From: Bacillota bacterium
GTDB lineage: Bacteria; Bacillota; Clostridia; Christensenellales; UMGS416
Length of the DNA: 64,000 bases
Reading direction: 5' to 3'
Assembly: GCA_023421955.1 (NCBI GenBank)
Contig: JAEZSE010000041.1
Span: 75,599 to 139,598, forward strand
In this document: positions 1 to 8,503 of the stretch, one piece after another
How the letters are laid out: each line of letters opens with the position of its first letter
Numbering within the stretch: position 1 is the stretch's first letter
Notes under the pieces: model-generated
Told to the model about the DNA's origin: nothing
The model's input: only the letters and a program-made list of their open reading frames with translations
Databases searched by the model: none
Made by a program: the position numbers and the translations under genes

Positions 1-2775
1 GCCCAGGCCGTAATAGTCCAACGATTCAAAGCCCTGGGGTATGATCATCTCAACCCCCACTCTGGGCATGTCCTTCAAGGAAGGATCTATGCTGAAAGCC
101 GACCGGATCGTGATTTCCCCATCGCCGGCGACAGTATAGCCGGTTGAGACAAGTATTGCGTACGGATTGCTTGTAAACGTGATTTCCCGCACCGTATAAA
201 TGACAGCCCGGTTGCCCGATTGCTCCGCAGAGAATTCCTTTAAAGCCGTCCTGGTATTTTTGGGATCGAATCCATCCCAGATTGTGTACCGGCCCCATCC
301 GTTTTGGGCGTCGATTCCAGACAGCGGCCGTGTAAAACACTCTACCGGCCCGCCTAACATATATTCCACGCCGTCTTTCCGGTAAGAACGGATGATTCCA
401 CTCCCCTTGTCAAAGGCAACCGCGAAATGCTTTCCTGTTACGGTAAGGCTGTTTTGTCCGTCTTCCAACGCGACTTTATCCCCCGTGCAGACGCCATGGC
501 CCTTGTTCCCATAGGCATAGGCTCCGCTGTTCAGCCTGAACTGGTAACAACCCAATTCATAGCCGGCAGGCGCAAAAGCCGTATCGGCGGCATACCGGAC
601 AGAAAACTCCACATGGCACTCGGCATTGGGCTTTCTGTCGAAATCGCAAGCGAACGTGACTTCAGCATCCTCCCCCGCGTTCAAAAAAGGAAGCTCATAT
701 GGACCGGTCTTTATGACTGTACCATTTTCCCTGATGGCATAAACGGCCTCGTATGGCCTAGTGTCCAGGAACAGGTTGCGGTTTTTGACGATATAATGGT
801 CGGGCTCCAGGTCCATGGCCCATGGATTGTCCGCTTCAGGCTTCGTAAAAACGATGGGACAATAGGCCTGCTTGACTTCCAATGCCACCGGCTTGGGTGT
901 CAGGTCGGGCAAGACGATGCCGTTATTGGTCATGAAGCCCGGGTTTACCCAGTCCACTATACTTTCGTTGAAGTCTCCGCCATAAGCAAAGTATTCTTTC
1001 CCTTCCGGCATTTTGGCAACCAGACACTTATCCTGCCAGTCCCAGATGTATCCGCCCTGGAATCTTTTGTAATTCTCCACTAGTTCATTGAATTTGTGAA
1101 TTCCGCCGCCAGCATTGCGGATTTGGTACAGGTATTCCACCAGAATCACAGGCCGGTTGTCCTCGGTATCGGTCAGCATGCGCATGATTTTCTTCTGTGT
1201 GGCATACATGTTACCTCTGATATCCGAAATATTTCTACCGGGCTCGCCTGCTTCGTATTGGCACAAGCGTGTCGGGTCATATTCCCTGATCCACCCAGCC
1301 ATGCCCGCATGATTGGCCCCAAACCCGCTTTCATTTCCCAAGGACCACGAATAGATGGACGGATGGTTCTTGTGGGTCAGCACCATGCGGATAGCCCGCT
1401 CCAAAAAGCTGGTTCCCCAGGACGGGTCACGGGTCAGCGCCCCTTCAACGCCGTGGGTTTCCAGATTGCATTCGCAGACAAGCAGCAGCCCCAACTCGTC
1501 GCACAGGTCATACCAGCAGGGGTCATCGGGGTAATGGCACGTTCTGACCGAATTGATGCCAAGCCGTTTCATGAGCTTGATTTCTTCTGTCATGTGCTCC
1601 ACGGTTACGGTGCGGCCATTGCGCGCCTCATGTTCATGCCGGTTGACCCCCCGGACAATGAGCCTATTCCCATTGAGGAACACTACGCCGTTCACAATTT
1701 CTATTTTCTTAAACCCAACCCTGCAGCTCTCAAAATCCACCACGCCGCCCTGGGGCGATATCAAGGTCATCACGACCGTATAAAGAGCCGGAGTCTCCGG
1801 CGTCCACTGCAGTATGTTTTCCATTTTGAGATGAATCCTTGCCGTGTTGGACGCGGGGCTTTTATCCGGACGGTAGACTGCCTGCGGGTTTATTCCGGAA
1901 ACCCCGAAAGCCAACAGCCTGCCCTGGGCGTCAGAAATTTCCAGCTTGATCTGGTAATCCGCAAAGCCGTCAAACCGATTGATTGATATGTCCGCTTTTA
2001 GGATACCACAGGAGCTATGCATATCGGGAATGGCATCTATTTTCCAGTCCACAATCCGTGCTTGAGGCTTTGCATAGAGGCAGACGGAGCGATAAATGCC
2101 GGAAAGATACCAGTAGTCCTGGTCTTCCAGGTAAGTGCTTACCGCAAACCTCATTGCCTGCACAGCAATTGTATTTTTGCCTTCCTTTACAAAAGGAGTA
2201 ATGTCAAATTCACTTGGCAGCTTGCTGTCCTGGGAATATCCCACTTCTTTTCCGTTTATCCATAGATAATAGGCTGTTTCAACGCCCTTGAACTGTATGA
2301 AGATCTCTCTCTGCAGCCACTCGTGGGGGACGGTGAATTCCCTGTAATAGCACCCGGTAGGGTTATCCCGTGGTATATAGGGCGGATTAGCCAAGCCGCG
2401 GCCGGCGTCACCCTTATTGGGATGTATCACTTGTTTTTCTGTACTGTAATGATCCCACGGGTACACAACGTTGGTATAAAGCGGTTCACCGAAGCCCTGA
2501 ACCTCCCAGTTCCCGGGAACCTTTATATCATTCCAGCAGGAGAAATCATATCCGGGTGTCCAAAAACAGTCGGCAAGCTCCGGCCTGGAGTAATACGCAA
2601 ACTTCCAGGTTCCGTCCAAAGACATGCTCCAACTGGAAATGACGCGATCACATGTTTTGGCCTGGATTTCATTTTCATAAGCGCCCCAGGGTGAGTGAGA
2701 TTGCTCCCTGTTAATGGATTTGACGTCCATGTTCTCCCAGTCGTTTTGTGTATGGAACTTTTGGAACAGGCTCAT
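1..2775 (-). CDS. lacZ: Beta-galactosidase, glycoside hydrolase family 2 (LacZ type), 3' end outside window
   Basis: Cytoplasmic hydrolase that removes terminal beta-galactosyl residues. The 925 codons in the window start at an ATG at 2775, preceded by AAGGAG, and run off the left edge; E. coli LacZ has about 1024 residues. The order is a jelly-roll sugar-binding domain, an immunoglobulin-like domain, a TIM barrel, then the start of the C-terminal beta domains. The barrel shows CECNLETHG, the acid/base motif SLGNES (Glu482) and the nucleophile motif VEY (Glu547). The loop after the nucleophile is VEYLYQIRNAGGG, where most family members have CEYAHAMGNSxGG, so the galactose-contacting His is a Tyr here. 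It diverges from an AraC-type regulator that may control it. The family is certain; the natural substrate could be another beta-galactoside. Confidence 0.93.
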   Translation of the reverse strand, partial: MSLFQKFHTQNDWENMDVKSINREQSHSPWGAYENEIQAKTCDRVISSWSMSLDGTWKFAYYSRPELADCFWTPGYDFSCWNDIKVPGNWEVQGFGEPLYTNVVYPWDHYSTEKQVIHPNKGDAGRGLANPPYIPRDNPTGCYYREFTVPHEWLQREIFIQFKGVETAYYLWINGKEVGYSQDSKLPSEFDITPFVKEGKNTIAVQAMRFAVSTYLEDQDYWYLSGIYRSVCLYAKPQARIVDWKIDAIPDMHSSCGILKADISINRFDGFADYQIKLEISDAQGRLLAFGVSGINPQAVYRPDKSPASNTARIHLKMENILQWTPETPALYTVVMTLISPQGGVVDFESCRVGFKKIEIVNGVVFLNGNRLIVRGVNRHEHEARNGRTVTVEHMTEEIKLMKRLGINSVRTCHYPDDPCWYDLCDELGLLLVCECNLETHGVEGALTRDPSWGTSFLERAIRMVLTHKNHPSIYSWSLGNESGFGANHAGMAGWIREYDPTRLCQYEAGEPGRNISDIRGNMYATQKKIMRMLTDTEDNRPVILVEYLYQIRNAGGGIHKFNELVENYKRFQGGYIWDWQDKCLVAKMPEGKEYFAYGGDFNESIVDWVNPGFMTNNGIVLPDLTPKPVALEVKQAYCPIVFTKPEADNPWAMDLEPDHYIVKNRNLFLDTRPYEAVYAIRENGTVIKTGPYELPFLNAGEDAEVTFACDFDRKPNAECHVEFSVRYAADTAFAPAGYELGCYQFRLNSGAYAYGNKGHGVCTGDKVALEDGQNSLTVTGKHFAVAFDKGSGIIRSYRKDGVEYMLGGPVECFTRPLSGIDAQNGWGRYTIWDGFDPKNTRTALKEFSAEQSGNRAVIYTVREITFTSNPYAILVSTGYTVAGDGEITIRSAFSIDPSLKDMPRVGVEMIIPQGFESLDYYGLG

Positions 2776-2825
2776 AATGAATCTCCTTGCCAACATAGTA
2801 ATTCCGGCTGACTAATACTGATCTC

Positions 2826-2853
2826 ATTATAGGTCCAAGGCAACAGAAATCAA
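2826..2853 (-). promoter_or_regulatory. Probable promoter of the GH2 galactosidase gene
   Basis: On the minus strand TTGATT (2853-2848) and TATAAT (2831-2826) are separated by 16 bases and lie about 50 bases upstream of the start codon. This is a close match to a sigma-A promoter. No operator is obvious beside it. Confidence 0.6.
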
Positions 2854-2999
2854 ATTTGCAAAATTGTGATGGATCATATAATATATTGCTCTGTAGCCTG
2901 TGGATTGCTCAAAATGCATCCTCATCATTATTTTGTCCGAAGAAGCACAAAATCGGTTTCTGTAATTTGCCAGGCACAGTATTCTGAGAGGCTGTGGTC

Positions 3000-3920
3000 A
3001 TGATTGACAACATTGATTATCAACCTGCCGATACATCTGCGTCCGCGCCATTGGCGGCCTACAAGGAAATATCCTTCTACACACCCTCTGATATCATAGA
3101 AAAAGAGTCCAAAAATGAGATCCTGGCCAACCTGCTGCTGACGTGGGCAGGCTGCTATACCAAAGCATACGGCCACCTCGTCAGCAAGCGGCTGCTTCAA
3201 GACTATGTTATGATTTATTGCGTTGAGGGGCTCGGCTGGCTTGAACTGCGCAATAAGCGGTGGATCATTAGCAAGGGAGATGTTTTTGTCTGCCCTCCCG
3301 GTATGGTGCACTCCTATGGAGCGGATATCGCGGACCCATGGACCAAGTACTGGGTACACTTCAGAGGGGAAAATGCCGGTTCCTACATGGCGATGCTGGG
3401 CCTGTCACCGGACTGCCCCGTCCTGCACCTGGGCGAAAATGTGAAAGTTCTCTCCTGGCTGCAGGACATCTTTACCATTGTAAAAACAGGCTACACGCAC
3501 AGCAACTTGATTTTCGCCACTTCCTATCTCGTCAATATCCTGAGCTATATCTATAGCCTGTCCGTAAACACCGGGCTGGCTAATATTGAAAGCATGAATG
3601 TGGAAAAGGTCATACACTATATGCTGGATAATATTGACGGAAACCTGAGCCTCGAGCAATTATCCCAATACTCCAATCTGTCCAGATGCCATTTCGTCCG
3701 GCTTTTTAAAAAGAAGGTAGGCTATACTCCGATGAATTACTATATCCGGCTCAAAGTCCAAAAAGCATGTGAGCTACTGGAGTCTTCGACTGCGAAAATT
3801 AATAAGATCAGCGGCATGCTCGGCTTTAACAACCCCTATTATTTTTCAATCACTTTCAAAAGAATTGTCGGCCATTCCCCCCAGGCCTATCGTGATATTG
3901 CCCAGAATAAAACCATGTAG
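3000..3920 (+). CDS. AraC-family transcriptional regulator with cupin-type sensor domain
   Basis: A 306-residue regulator. The N-terminal half is an AraC-type cupin sugar-binding domain (GDVFVCPPGMVHSY, followed by WTKYWVHF). The last 100 residues contain two helix-turn-helix motifs, the first around LSLEQLSQYSNLSRCHFVRLFKKKVG and the second ending in the family signature GFNNPYYFSITFKRIVGHSPQAYR. I chose the ATG at 3000 because GAGAGG lies 8 bases upstream; a GTG at 2994 would be too close to it. It is divergent from the GH2 galactosidase gene, the usual arrangement for a sugar-responsive activator of that gene. The sugar sensed cannot be read from sequence. Confidence 0.92.
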   Translation: MIDNIDYQPADTSASAPLAAYKEISFYTPSDIIEKESKNEILANLLLTWAGCYTKAYGHLVSKRLLQDYVMIYCVEGLGWLELRNKRWIISKGDVFVCPPGMVHSYGADIADPWTKYWVHFRGENAGSYMAMLGLSPDCPVLHLGENVKVLSWLQDIFTIVKTGYTHSNLIFATSYLVNILSYIYSLSVNTGLANIESMNVEKVIHYMLDNIDGNLSLEQLSQYSNLSRCHFVRLFKKKVGYTPMNYYIRLKVQKACELLESSTAKINKISGMLGFNNPYYFSITFKRIVGHSPQAYRDIAQNKTM

Positions 3921-3940
3921 TTTTACACAATAACGTCAGA

Positions 3941-4117
3941 TTACCTGCTAATCTTTAGCATAATCCATCTCTCAGCTTCCATCCCTGACTTAAACCCCAC
4001 AGCCACCTTGCCCTCAAGCACCGTCACCCTCTCCGCCAACCGCCTAACCAGCTGATCATCATCCCGGCTAATTACGCCCGTCTGGCCATTGAGGAATTCC
4101 GTCATTTCAGCAATGCG
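3941..4117 (-). pseudogene. Remnant: C-terminal end of a large serine recombinase
   Basis: Reading the minus strand from 4117 to the TAA at 3941 gives 59 codons, opened by an in-frame stop at 4120-4118. The peptide contains DDQLVRRLAERVTVLEGKVAVG followed by FKSGMEAE. This matches the typical C-terminus of clostridial site-specific serine recombinases (DEELVRRLIEKVTVY...FKSG pattern). The catalytic and DNA-binding domains are absent. I read it as the scar of a lost integrative element. Confidence 0.7.
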
Positions 4118-4375
4118 CTATCGTTTGGATTGGCGGTCAGAATTCTGGGTCAATGCAACTTGCTTCATTCCTCGCAGCCTGTGGACACCAATCGAGCCAG
4201 GATTCTTTGTATCAACTATTGTTTAGATTTGCCTTTAAACACCTCATTAGAAAATGAACGATATGAAAACGCAGTTTCACAATCCAGAGGCAGATTCAAC
4301 AATGGTAGAAGGGGTTCAGGAGTTCGAGCGAATAGAAAAGGATCTGGCGTATCTCCATGGTTTTTGGAGCGATGA

Positions 4376-4528
4376 GGATTAACCACAATACGGATGCCGA
4401 AGTGCGAGCAGGGCTGGGAGAGTGCCAGAACACTTATCAGTTTAATAAACGGCGAAACAGTAAAACCAATTGACCTAAATACGAAGCTTATTGTTAGAAG
4501 AAGTGTATTTAATGTAAATGAATATTGA
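4376..4528 (+). pseudogene. Remnant: C-terminal end of a LacI-family regulator
   Basis: The frame from 4376 to the TGA at 4526 follows an in-frame stop at 4373. It encodes LTTIRMPKCEQGWESARTLI, then SLINGETVKP and TKLIVRRSV. This is the conserved tail of LacI-type regulators (LTTIRQP...GRxAAxLLLxLI...LPTELIVRxSV). Nothing of the helix-turn-helix or the rest of the sugar-binding domain remains upstream. Together with the GH42 fragment just downstream it looks like the debris of a regulator plus galactosidase pair. Confidence 0.72.
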
Positions 4529-4584
4529 CCAAGTAAAAGAAGGTTAGTATACACTTCGTGGTCTCTAGACCAGGTAGAATAACC

Positions 4585-4804
4585 ATGTATTTTGGTGCAG
4601 ATTATTATCTTGAGCACTGGCCCATGGAAAGATGGGCAATTGATGTAAAAATGATGAAAGAAGTGAACATAAACATTGCTCGCCTTGCAGAACTTGCATG
4701 GGCAAAACTGGAACCTCTAGAAGGACAGTACGATTTTTTGGTTGGATGAAGCTATTGACACATTATCACAGGATAATCCAGATCTGAACCCGGTTGTGAC
4801 TTGA
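4585..4804 (+). pseudogene. Remnant: N-terminal end of a GH42 beta-galactosidase, frameshifted
   Basis: From the ATG at 4585 the peptide reads MYFGADYYLEHWPMERWAID, then LAELAWAKLEPLEGQYDF. This is the start of GH42 galactosidases (GADYYPEHW...AWxxLEPxEGxYDFxWLD). The frame is lost at the six-T run 4734-4739. In the next frame WLDEAIDTL continues the homology for a few residues before unrelated sequence and a stop at 4802. A GH42 enzyme has about 680 residues, so nearly all of it, including the catalytic glutamates, is gone. An intact relative lies at 11779-13827. Confidence 0.75.
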
Positions 4805-4831
4805 GATACGATAGCCCATCTCTTCATTGAA

Positions 4832-6946
4832 TCAGCGTTGGTTGAGAGGAGGTATTATAGCCTGGCTCACTTGGAGCGCGCGCACCTGAGCCCGTGTAAA
4901 ATGACGAGCTGCCTTTGACCAACGAGATACTGCTGTGTTTCCTGCTGCCTTTTTTGCTTCCTCCTCAGACTTGACACCTTCTCTGTATTCTGCCTGTGCT
5001 TGTTCCAGAAGCTTGTTCAGTCGGCCCTTGACAGATATCGAGAAATCCGAATTTGCCAGCGCGCAACTTGCCTCATTAGCATTCTCTTGTGCTTTTTGTT
5101 TGGCATGCAGGACAACGCCTTCAGGGTCTGAAGCAAGTTTAATTTCCCAGAAAGCATTTGTTTCGTTATACATATAGATAACTTGTTTGGGAGAAAACGG
5201 CGCAAGGCCACGTTTCGCTTCTCCGTGGCATAAGGCGAATATTCCTTCGTCTCCATTGTCGGGTTTCATGACTACAGTGATGGTGTTCGTTGAATGGGCA
5301 GCCGATACCTCCCCCCATTTGCCTGTTTGCTCAAATTCATGTACAATCCTTTTCCATTTGCCACGTGGAGGATTTCCGCTTTTGCGTAGAACCATCTTCA
5401 TATATTCAATATCGATCTGGCCAATTGCACGATTCATCATACTGTAATAATAGAGGCATCTATCTCTATTGCTGGTTTGTATCATGCTCTCGCTGGCCTT
5501 AATGATTTCCCAGGGGTTTCCCACCATACCACGCGTAAAGTTCCTGTACTTAACGGGGTACCAGCCGCCATGCTCGTCCCATTTCCAATTGTCCGGATCA
5601 TTTCGCATCCACCACACATCTTTCAAGCCGGGATGCAGGATGCCATTGCAGGCATAAAGGAAATCTGTTTCTCCGAGCATCCCTGATTCCCGGATGGCTA
5701 CAGGGGCTTTACGGCACTCGGAGACATAAGCATAATTGCTGTCTGCCCAGAACCCGCCAAGTGAACCCATTACGGTTCCGACATCGCCCACAGGAAAGGA
5801 CAGCTCCATCTTGAGCGCGTCCCGCGCGCTGTCTGCAAACCTGAGAATATGAAATATTCCTGTTCCTTTTCTGATGCCATATCCCCACTCGTTCATAGGT
5901 TCGGCGAGCCTTGGCTCGCCGCCGTGTTCAACATATGCCAACCCTTTGTTGTTCATGCCCGGGTGGCCCATCATAAACATACGAGGCGCGCTGCGGATGT
6001 CGCCTGTCACATGAAACGGTGTCGTTATATAGTTGTTGCCTGTTTCGGGAAAGGCTACAATTACAGCGGCGTGAGTTGGATTATGATCACCTGTGGAAGC
6101 GGTTATCAATTTGCCGTCGGCTGATGCCCGCCCCCAGGCTGCAACACCGGAACAAAACGGATGCGCAAGTTCCGATGGGAGGCCGATCTCAGTGATATTA
6201 TGAGGCAGTATTGCTGGAGGATTATGCCCAGTCCACAGGTCTAGAACATCTTCATATGATATCAGGACACCCGCGTCCGTCGCCCCAGCCGCCCAGCCCC
6301 GGCAAAAAGCTATGATTTCTGGCGCATATGTGATGATTTGTTTTTCCCATTCCCGCAGTTGATCTTTATCCTCTTGCGTAAATTGCTTTCCGGACTTACT
6401 TTCAAATATCCAGGAACCATAAATCTGGATGACCTGTTGGGCATATTGATAACCCATATCAAAATCTGACCCTTGGAGGATAACCAGGGGAAGGATTTCT
6501 GGCACAAGCGGCACGCCATCTGCGAATAGTATCTCAGTCCCTTTGGTGGTAATCTCCGGTTCGTTGAATGGGATTGATGCCGTTGAATTCGTGCTTAGCG
6601 CTGAAAAAAGCTGTCTGCCCAATGATATTGCCTTTCTAAATAAGCGGTAGGCATTGTTCCAATCATCTTGATTTCCTGTGCCCATTGCTTCTTCCCAATA
6701 ATACTTGGCTTTTTCCGCTTCAATCACCGCATGGTTGTATTCTGCGATCCTTTGCTCGTAAATCTCATCACAATAACCCAACTTTCCAAGTTCTACGTTT
6801 GCACGTGTTAATATTTCGGAGACTTGATACTTAAGCTTATTTGCTTTTATCCAGTTTTTGTTTTTCAGCGCATATCTTGCCGATAAGAGCAATACCTTCA
6901 GTTTTGAAACTGTTCTTTTCCCTTGAAGGATATCTCTGCTATTCAT
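4832..6946 (-). CDS. C45-type Ntn hydrolase / acyltransferase-like protein
   Basis: A 704-residue protein. The central part resembles the peptidase C45 (acyl-CoA:6-aminopenicillanate acyltransferase-like) Ntn fold: CSGVAAWGRASADGKLITAS followed by GDHN, then GHPGMNNKGLAYVEHGG. Cys265 of HPFCSG is the likely autoprocessing nucleophile. About 150 charged helical residues precede the domain, and an Ala/Glu/Lys-rich helical tail of about 80 residues follows it; both exceed the family's usual length. The start is the ATG at 6946 (GGAGG 8 bases upstream) rather than in-frame ATGs further up. It has no signal peptide. It is transcribed from a consensus promoter and is divergent from a TetR-type regulator. 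The substrate is unknown: amide or acyl hydrolysis, or acyl transfer. Confidence 0.75.
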   Translation of the reverse strand: MNSRDILQGKRTVSKLKVLLLSARYALKNKNWIKANKLKYQVSEILTRANVELGKLGYCDEIYEQRIAEYNHAVIEAEKAKYYWEEAMGTGNQDDWNNAYRLFRKAISLGRQLFSALSTNSTASIPFNEPEITTKGTEILFADGVPLVPEILPLVILQGSDFDMGYQYAQQVIQIYGSWIFESKSGKQFTQEDKDQLREWEKQIITYAPEIIAFCRGWAAGATDAGVLISYEDVLDLWTGHNPPAILPHNITEIGLPSELAHPFCSGVAAWGRASADGKLITASTGDHNPTHAAVIVAFPETGNNYITTPFHVTGDIRSAPRMFMMGHPGMNNKGLAYVEHGGEPRLAEPMNEWGYGIRKGTGIFHILRFADSARDALKMELSFPVGDVGTVMGSLGGFWADSNYAYVSECRKAPVAIRESGMLGETDFLYACNGILHPGLKDVWWMRNDPDNWKWDEHGGWYPVKYRNFTRGMVGNPWEIIKASESMIQTSNRDRCLYYYSMMNRAIGQIDIEYMKMVLRKSGNPPRGKWKRIVHEFEQTGKWGEVSAAHSTNTITVVMKPDNGDEGIFALCHGEAKRGLAPFSPKQVIYMYNETNAFWEIKLASDPEGVVLHAKQKAQENANEASCALANSDFSISVKGRLNKLLEQAQAEYREGVKSEEEAKKAAGNTAVSRWSKAARHFTRAQVRALQVSQAIIPPLNQR

Positions 6947-6963
6947 TATCCACCCTCCAATAA

Positions 6964-6991
6964 ATGAACTATTATGATTTATGTAGTTCAT
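6964..6991. promoter_or_regulatory. Operator copy 1 (28 bp inverted repeat)
   Basis: ATGAACTA (6964-6971) and TAGTTCAT (6984-6991) form a perfect 8-base inverted repeat separated by 12 bases. It sits immediately downstream of, and touches, the -10 box of the hydrolase promoter, where a bound repressor would block transcription. A diverged second copy with the same overall length lies 60 bases away. Confidence 0.7.
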
Positions 6992-7018
6992 AATATGCTT
7001 TGCCAAGATGAATGTCAA
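6990..7018 (-). promoter_or_regulatory. Consensus promoter of the C45-like hydrolase gene
   Basis: On the minus strand TTGACA (7018-7013) and TATTAT (6995-6990) are exactly 17 bases apart, a near-perfect sigma-A promoter. Such a strong promoter next to an operator suggests tight repression that can be fully relieved. Confidence 0.75.
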
Positions 7019-7023
7019 GCATC

Positions 7024-7051
7024 ATAAACTATTTGATTTGCTAAAGTTCAT
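7024..7051. promoter_or_regulatory. Operator copy 2 (28 bp, diverged)
   Basis: ATAAACTA (7024-7031) and TAAAGTTCAT (7042-7051) repeat the layout of the first operator, sharing AACTATT, TGATTT and AGTTCATA blocks in the same order. It overlaps the -35 box of the regulator's own promoter, so it would give autorepression. Confidence 0.62.
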
Positions 7052-7065
7052 ATTTGTGATACTAT
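7038..7065 (+). promoter_or_regulatory. Probable promoter of the TetR-type regulator gene
   Basis: TTGCTA (7038-7043) and TACTAT (7060-7065) are 16 bases apart and end 25 bases before the start codon. The second operator copy covers the -35 box. Confidence 0.5.
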
Positions 7066-7090
7066 ATTTCTAGTGGCAAGGAGTGAACTT

Positions 7091-7687
7091 ATGAACGGCT
7101 ATGAAAAACGTGCAAAGAAAAAGCGTGAAGAAATAATTGAAGCGGCACAATGTTTGCTTTTACAAAACGGGATTACAAATACAACAATTGAGCAGATTGC
7201 AGAAATGGCAAGGGCATCACGCGTTACAGTATTTAAATATTTCGGAGATAAGAAGGGGCTTGTTGAGGAGGTCGTTCGCATATGGGCAAACTTAATCATG
7301 CAGGAGTATCGTAAAATTGTTGAAAGCGATCAGCCCTTTCATGCAAAGGTCAAGCAAATAGTGAAAGGCCTCGAGCAAATAGGGGCCTCGCCTGTAACCG
7401 TGGATATCCGCAGAAACAACGAACTGATGAAGACGATCAATGAGATCATAAAGGAAAGCGGCTTGCCCAAGATAATTGAATTGATTGAAGCTGGAAAGAA
7501 GGCTGGAGTCATTGATCCGTCCCTCGAAAACGATGCAATACTCATCTATTTCTCAGCATTCAGTAGAATTGTTTCCGACCCCAATTATATAATGAAGGAC
7601 AAAATAATTCATAATAACCTTTTCAATATGTTTATGGGGGGGTTAATCATGAATTGGTATTCCTTGGATGATTGCGATGACTCATAG
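7091..7687 (+). CDS. TetR/AcrR-family transcriptional repressor
   Basis: A 198-residue regulator. The N-terminal helix-turn-helix is typical: REEIIEAAQCLLLQNG, TTIEQIAEMARASRVTVFKYF, then GDKKGLVEEVV. The rest is an all-helical ligand and dimerisation domain of normal length. The start is the ATG at 7091 with AGGAG about 7 bases upstream; the GTG at 7073 has no ribosome binding site. It is divergent from the C45-like hydrolase, and the intergenic region carries two copies of a 28-bp inverted repeat over the two promoters. I infer that it represses both the hydrolase and itself, with the hydrolase substrate or a related molecule as possible inducer. Confidence 0.9.
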   Translation: MNGYEKRAKKKREEIIEAAQCLLLQNGITNTTIEQIAEMARASRVTVFKYFGDKKGLVEEVVRIWANLIMQEYRKIVESDQPFHAKVKQIVKGLEQIGASPVTVDIRRNNELMKTINEIIKESGLPKIIELIEAGKKAGVIDPSLENDAILIYFSAFSRIVSDPNYIMKDKIIHNNLFNMFMGGLIMNWYSLDDCDDS

Positions 7688-7774
7688 CGGCAATGTTGAT
7701 CGTGAATCACTATTTGTCTTGTCTCTTTGTGATGGTCGGCCTTATTGTGTTCTTTGAGACCGAGACATAACAAC

Positions 7775-8392
7775 TCACTGCCTCCTCTTATAATACCAGT
7801 ACGATACTAGTAAAACGCCAAAACTCATCACTGCTAACCCGAACGTTAATTTTGATGGGAGTTTATATCCGAGGTCTATAGATACAGACGCAAAGAGAAA
7901 AAGTGAGAAAAGTGTAAAAATAAATGATATATAGCCTGCCTTATTCAATATCTGAATATTTCGCTCATCATGTCTCTCAATTTCACTATCTGTATATTTA
8001 TCTGGATCCATACAGGCATTCCAATAATCCTTACAACCAAGAACAAATAACGGCACACCAAAACAACGAATTGCAGAATAAACGCTTTCTCCAACAATAT
8101 TGTTGAAATCTAGTACAAAACCAGCAATGACTAATATAAGTCCAGAAATGATTAACAATGCTGGAATGATCTTTGTACTTTTATGTCCTCTCTTCAAATC
8201 CTCCTCGAAAATAAAGATCTCCTCAATGTTCATTTCAAAATAGCGAGCCAGTTTTGATGCAAGGATGATTGATGGATTATATCGTCCGGCTTCGATTGAA
8301 CAAATTGTCTTGCGCGAAACTTCCATTTGCCGCGCCAACTCTTCCTGTGTAACGGACTTTTGCTCCCTAATTTCCTCGAGCCGGTTCTTCAA
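7775..8392 (-). CDS. XRE-family helix-turn-helix regulator with C-terminal membrane helices
   Basis: A 205-residue protein. Residues 1-66 form a Cro/C1-type helix-turn-helix domain (VTQEELARQMEVSRKTICSIEAGRY). Four predicted membrane helices follow: ALLIISGLILVIAGFVL, a short one around FGVPLFVLG, ISFIFTLFSLFLFASV, and FGLAVMSFGVLLVSYWYY. Membrane-anchored XRE regulators of this type are common next to stress or transport genes in Firmicutes. The start is a TTG at 8392 behind a run of seven G bases; this is the best-placed start, but a TTG is unusual. It converges with the TetR gene without an obvious terminator between them. The target is unknown. Confidence 0.82.
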   Translation of the reverse strand: MKNRLEEIREQKSVTQEELARQMEVSRKTICSIEAGRYNPSIILASKLARYFEMNIEEIFIFEEDLKRGHKSTKIIPALLIISGLILVIAGFVLDFNNIVGESVYSAIRCFGVPLFVLGCKDYWNACMDPDKYTDSEIERHDERNIQILNKAGYISFIFTLFSLFLFASVSIDLGYKLPSKLTFGLAVMSFGVLLVSYWYYKRRQ

Positions 8393-8503
8393 AATATTAC
8401 CCCCCCAAAATAATGATAATGTATTATTTTATTACAATAGCATGCAAATTTTCACATAACAAGTATATTTATGTTTATGGTTACTTAATAGGCTAGACCT
8501 GTG

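Noticed and set aside
427..1986. Two plus-strand reading frames of 218 and 296 codons
   Set aside because: They lie antisense to the GH2 galactosidase, whose conserved motifs are unmistakable on the minus strand, and they have no ribosome binding sites.
4263..4382. A 39-codon plus-strand reading frame starting MKTQFHNPEADS
   Set aside because: It lies between pseudogene fragments, has no clear ribosome binding site, and I recognise no family. It may be a relic of a neighbouring lost gene but I cannot support it as a gene.
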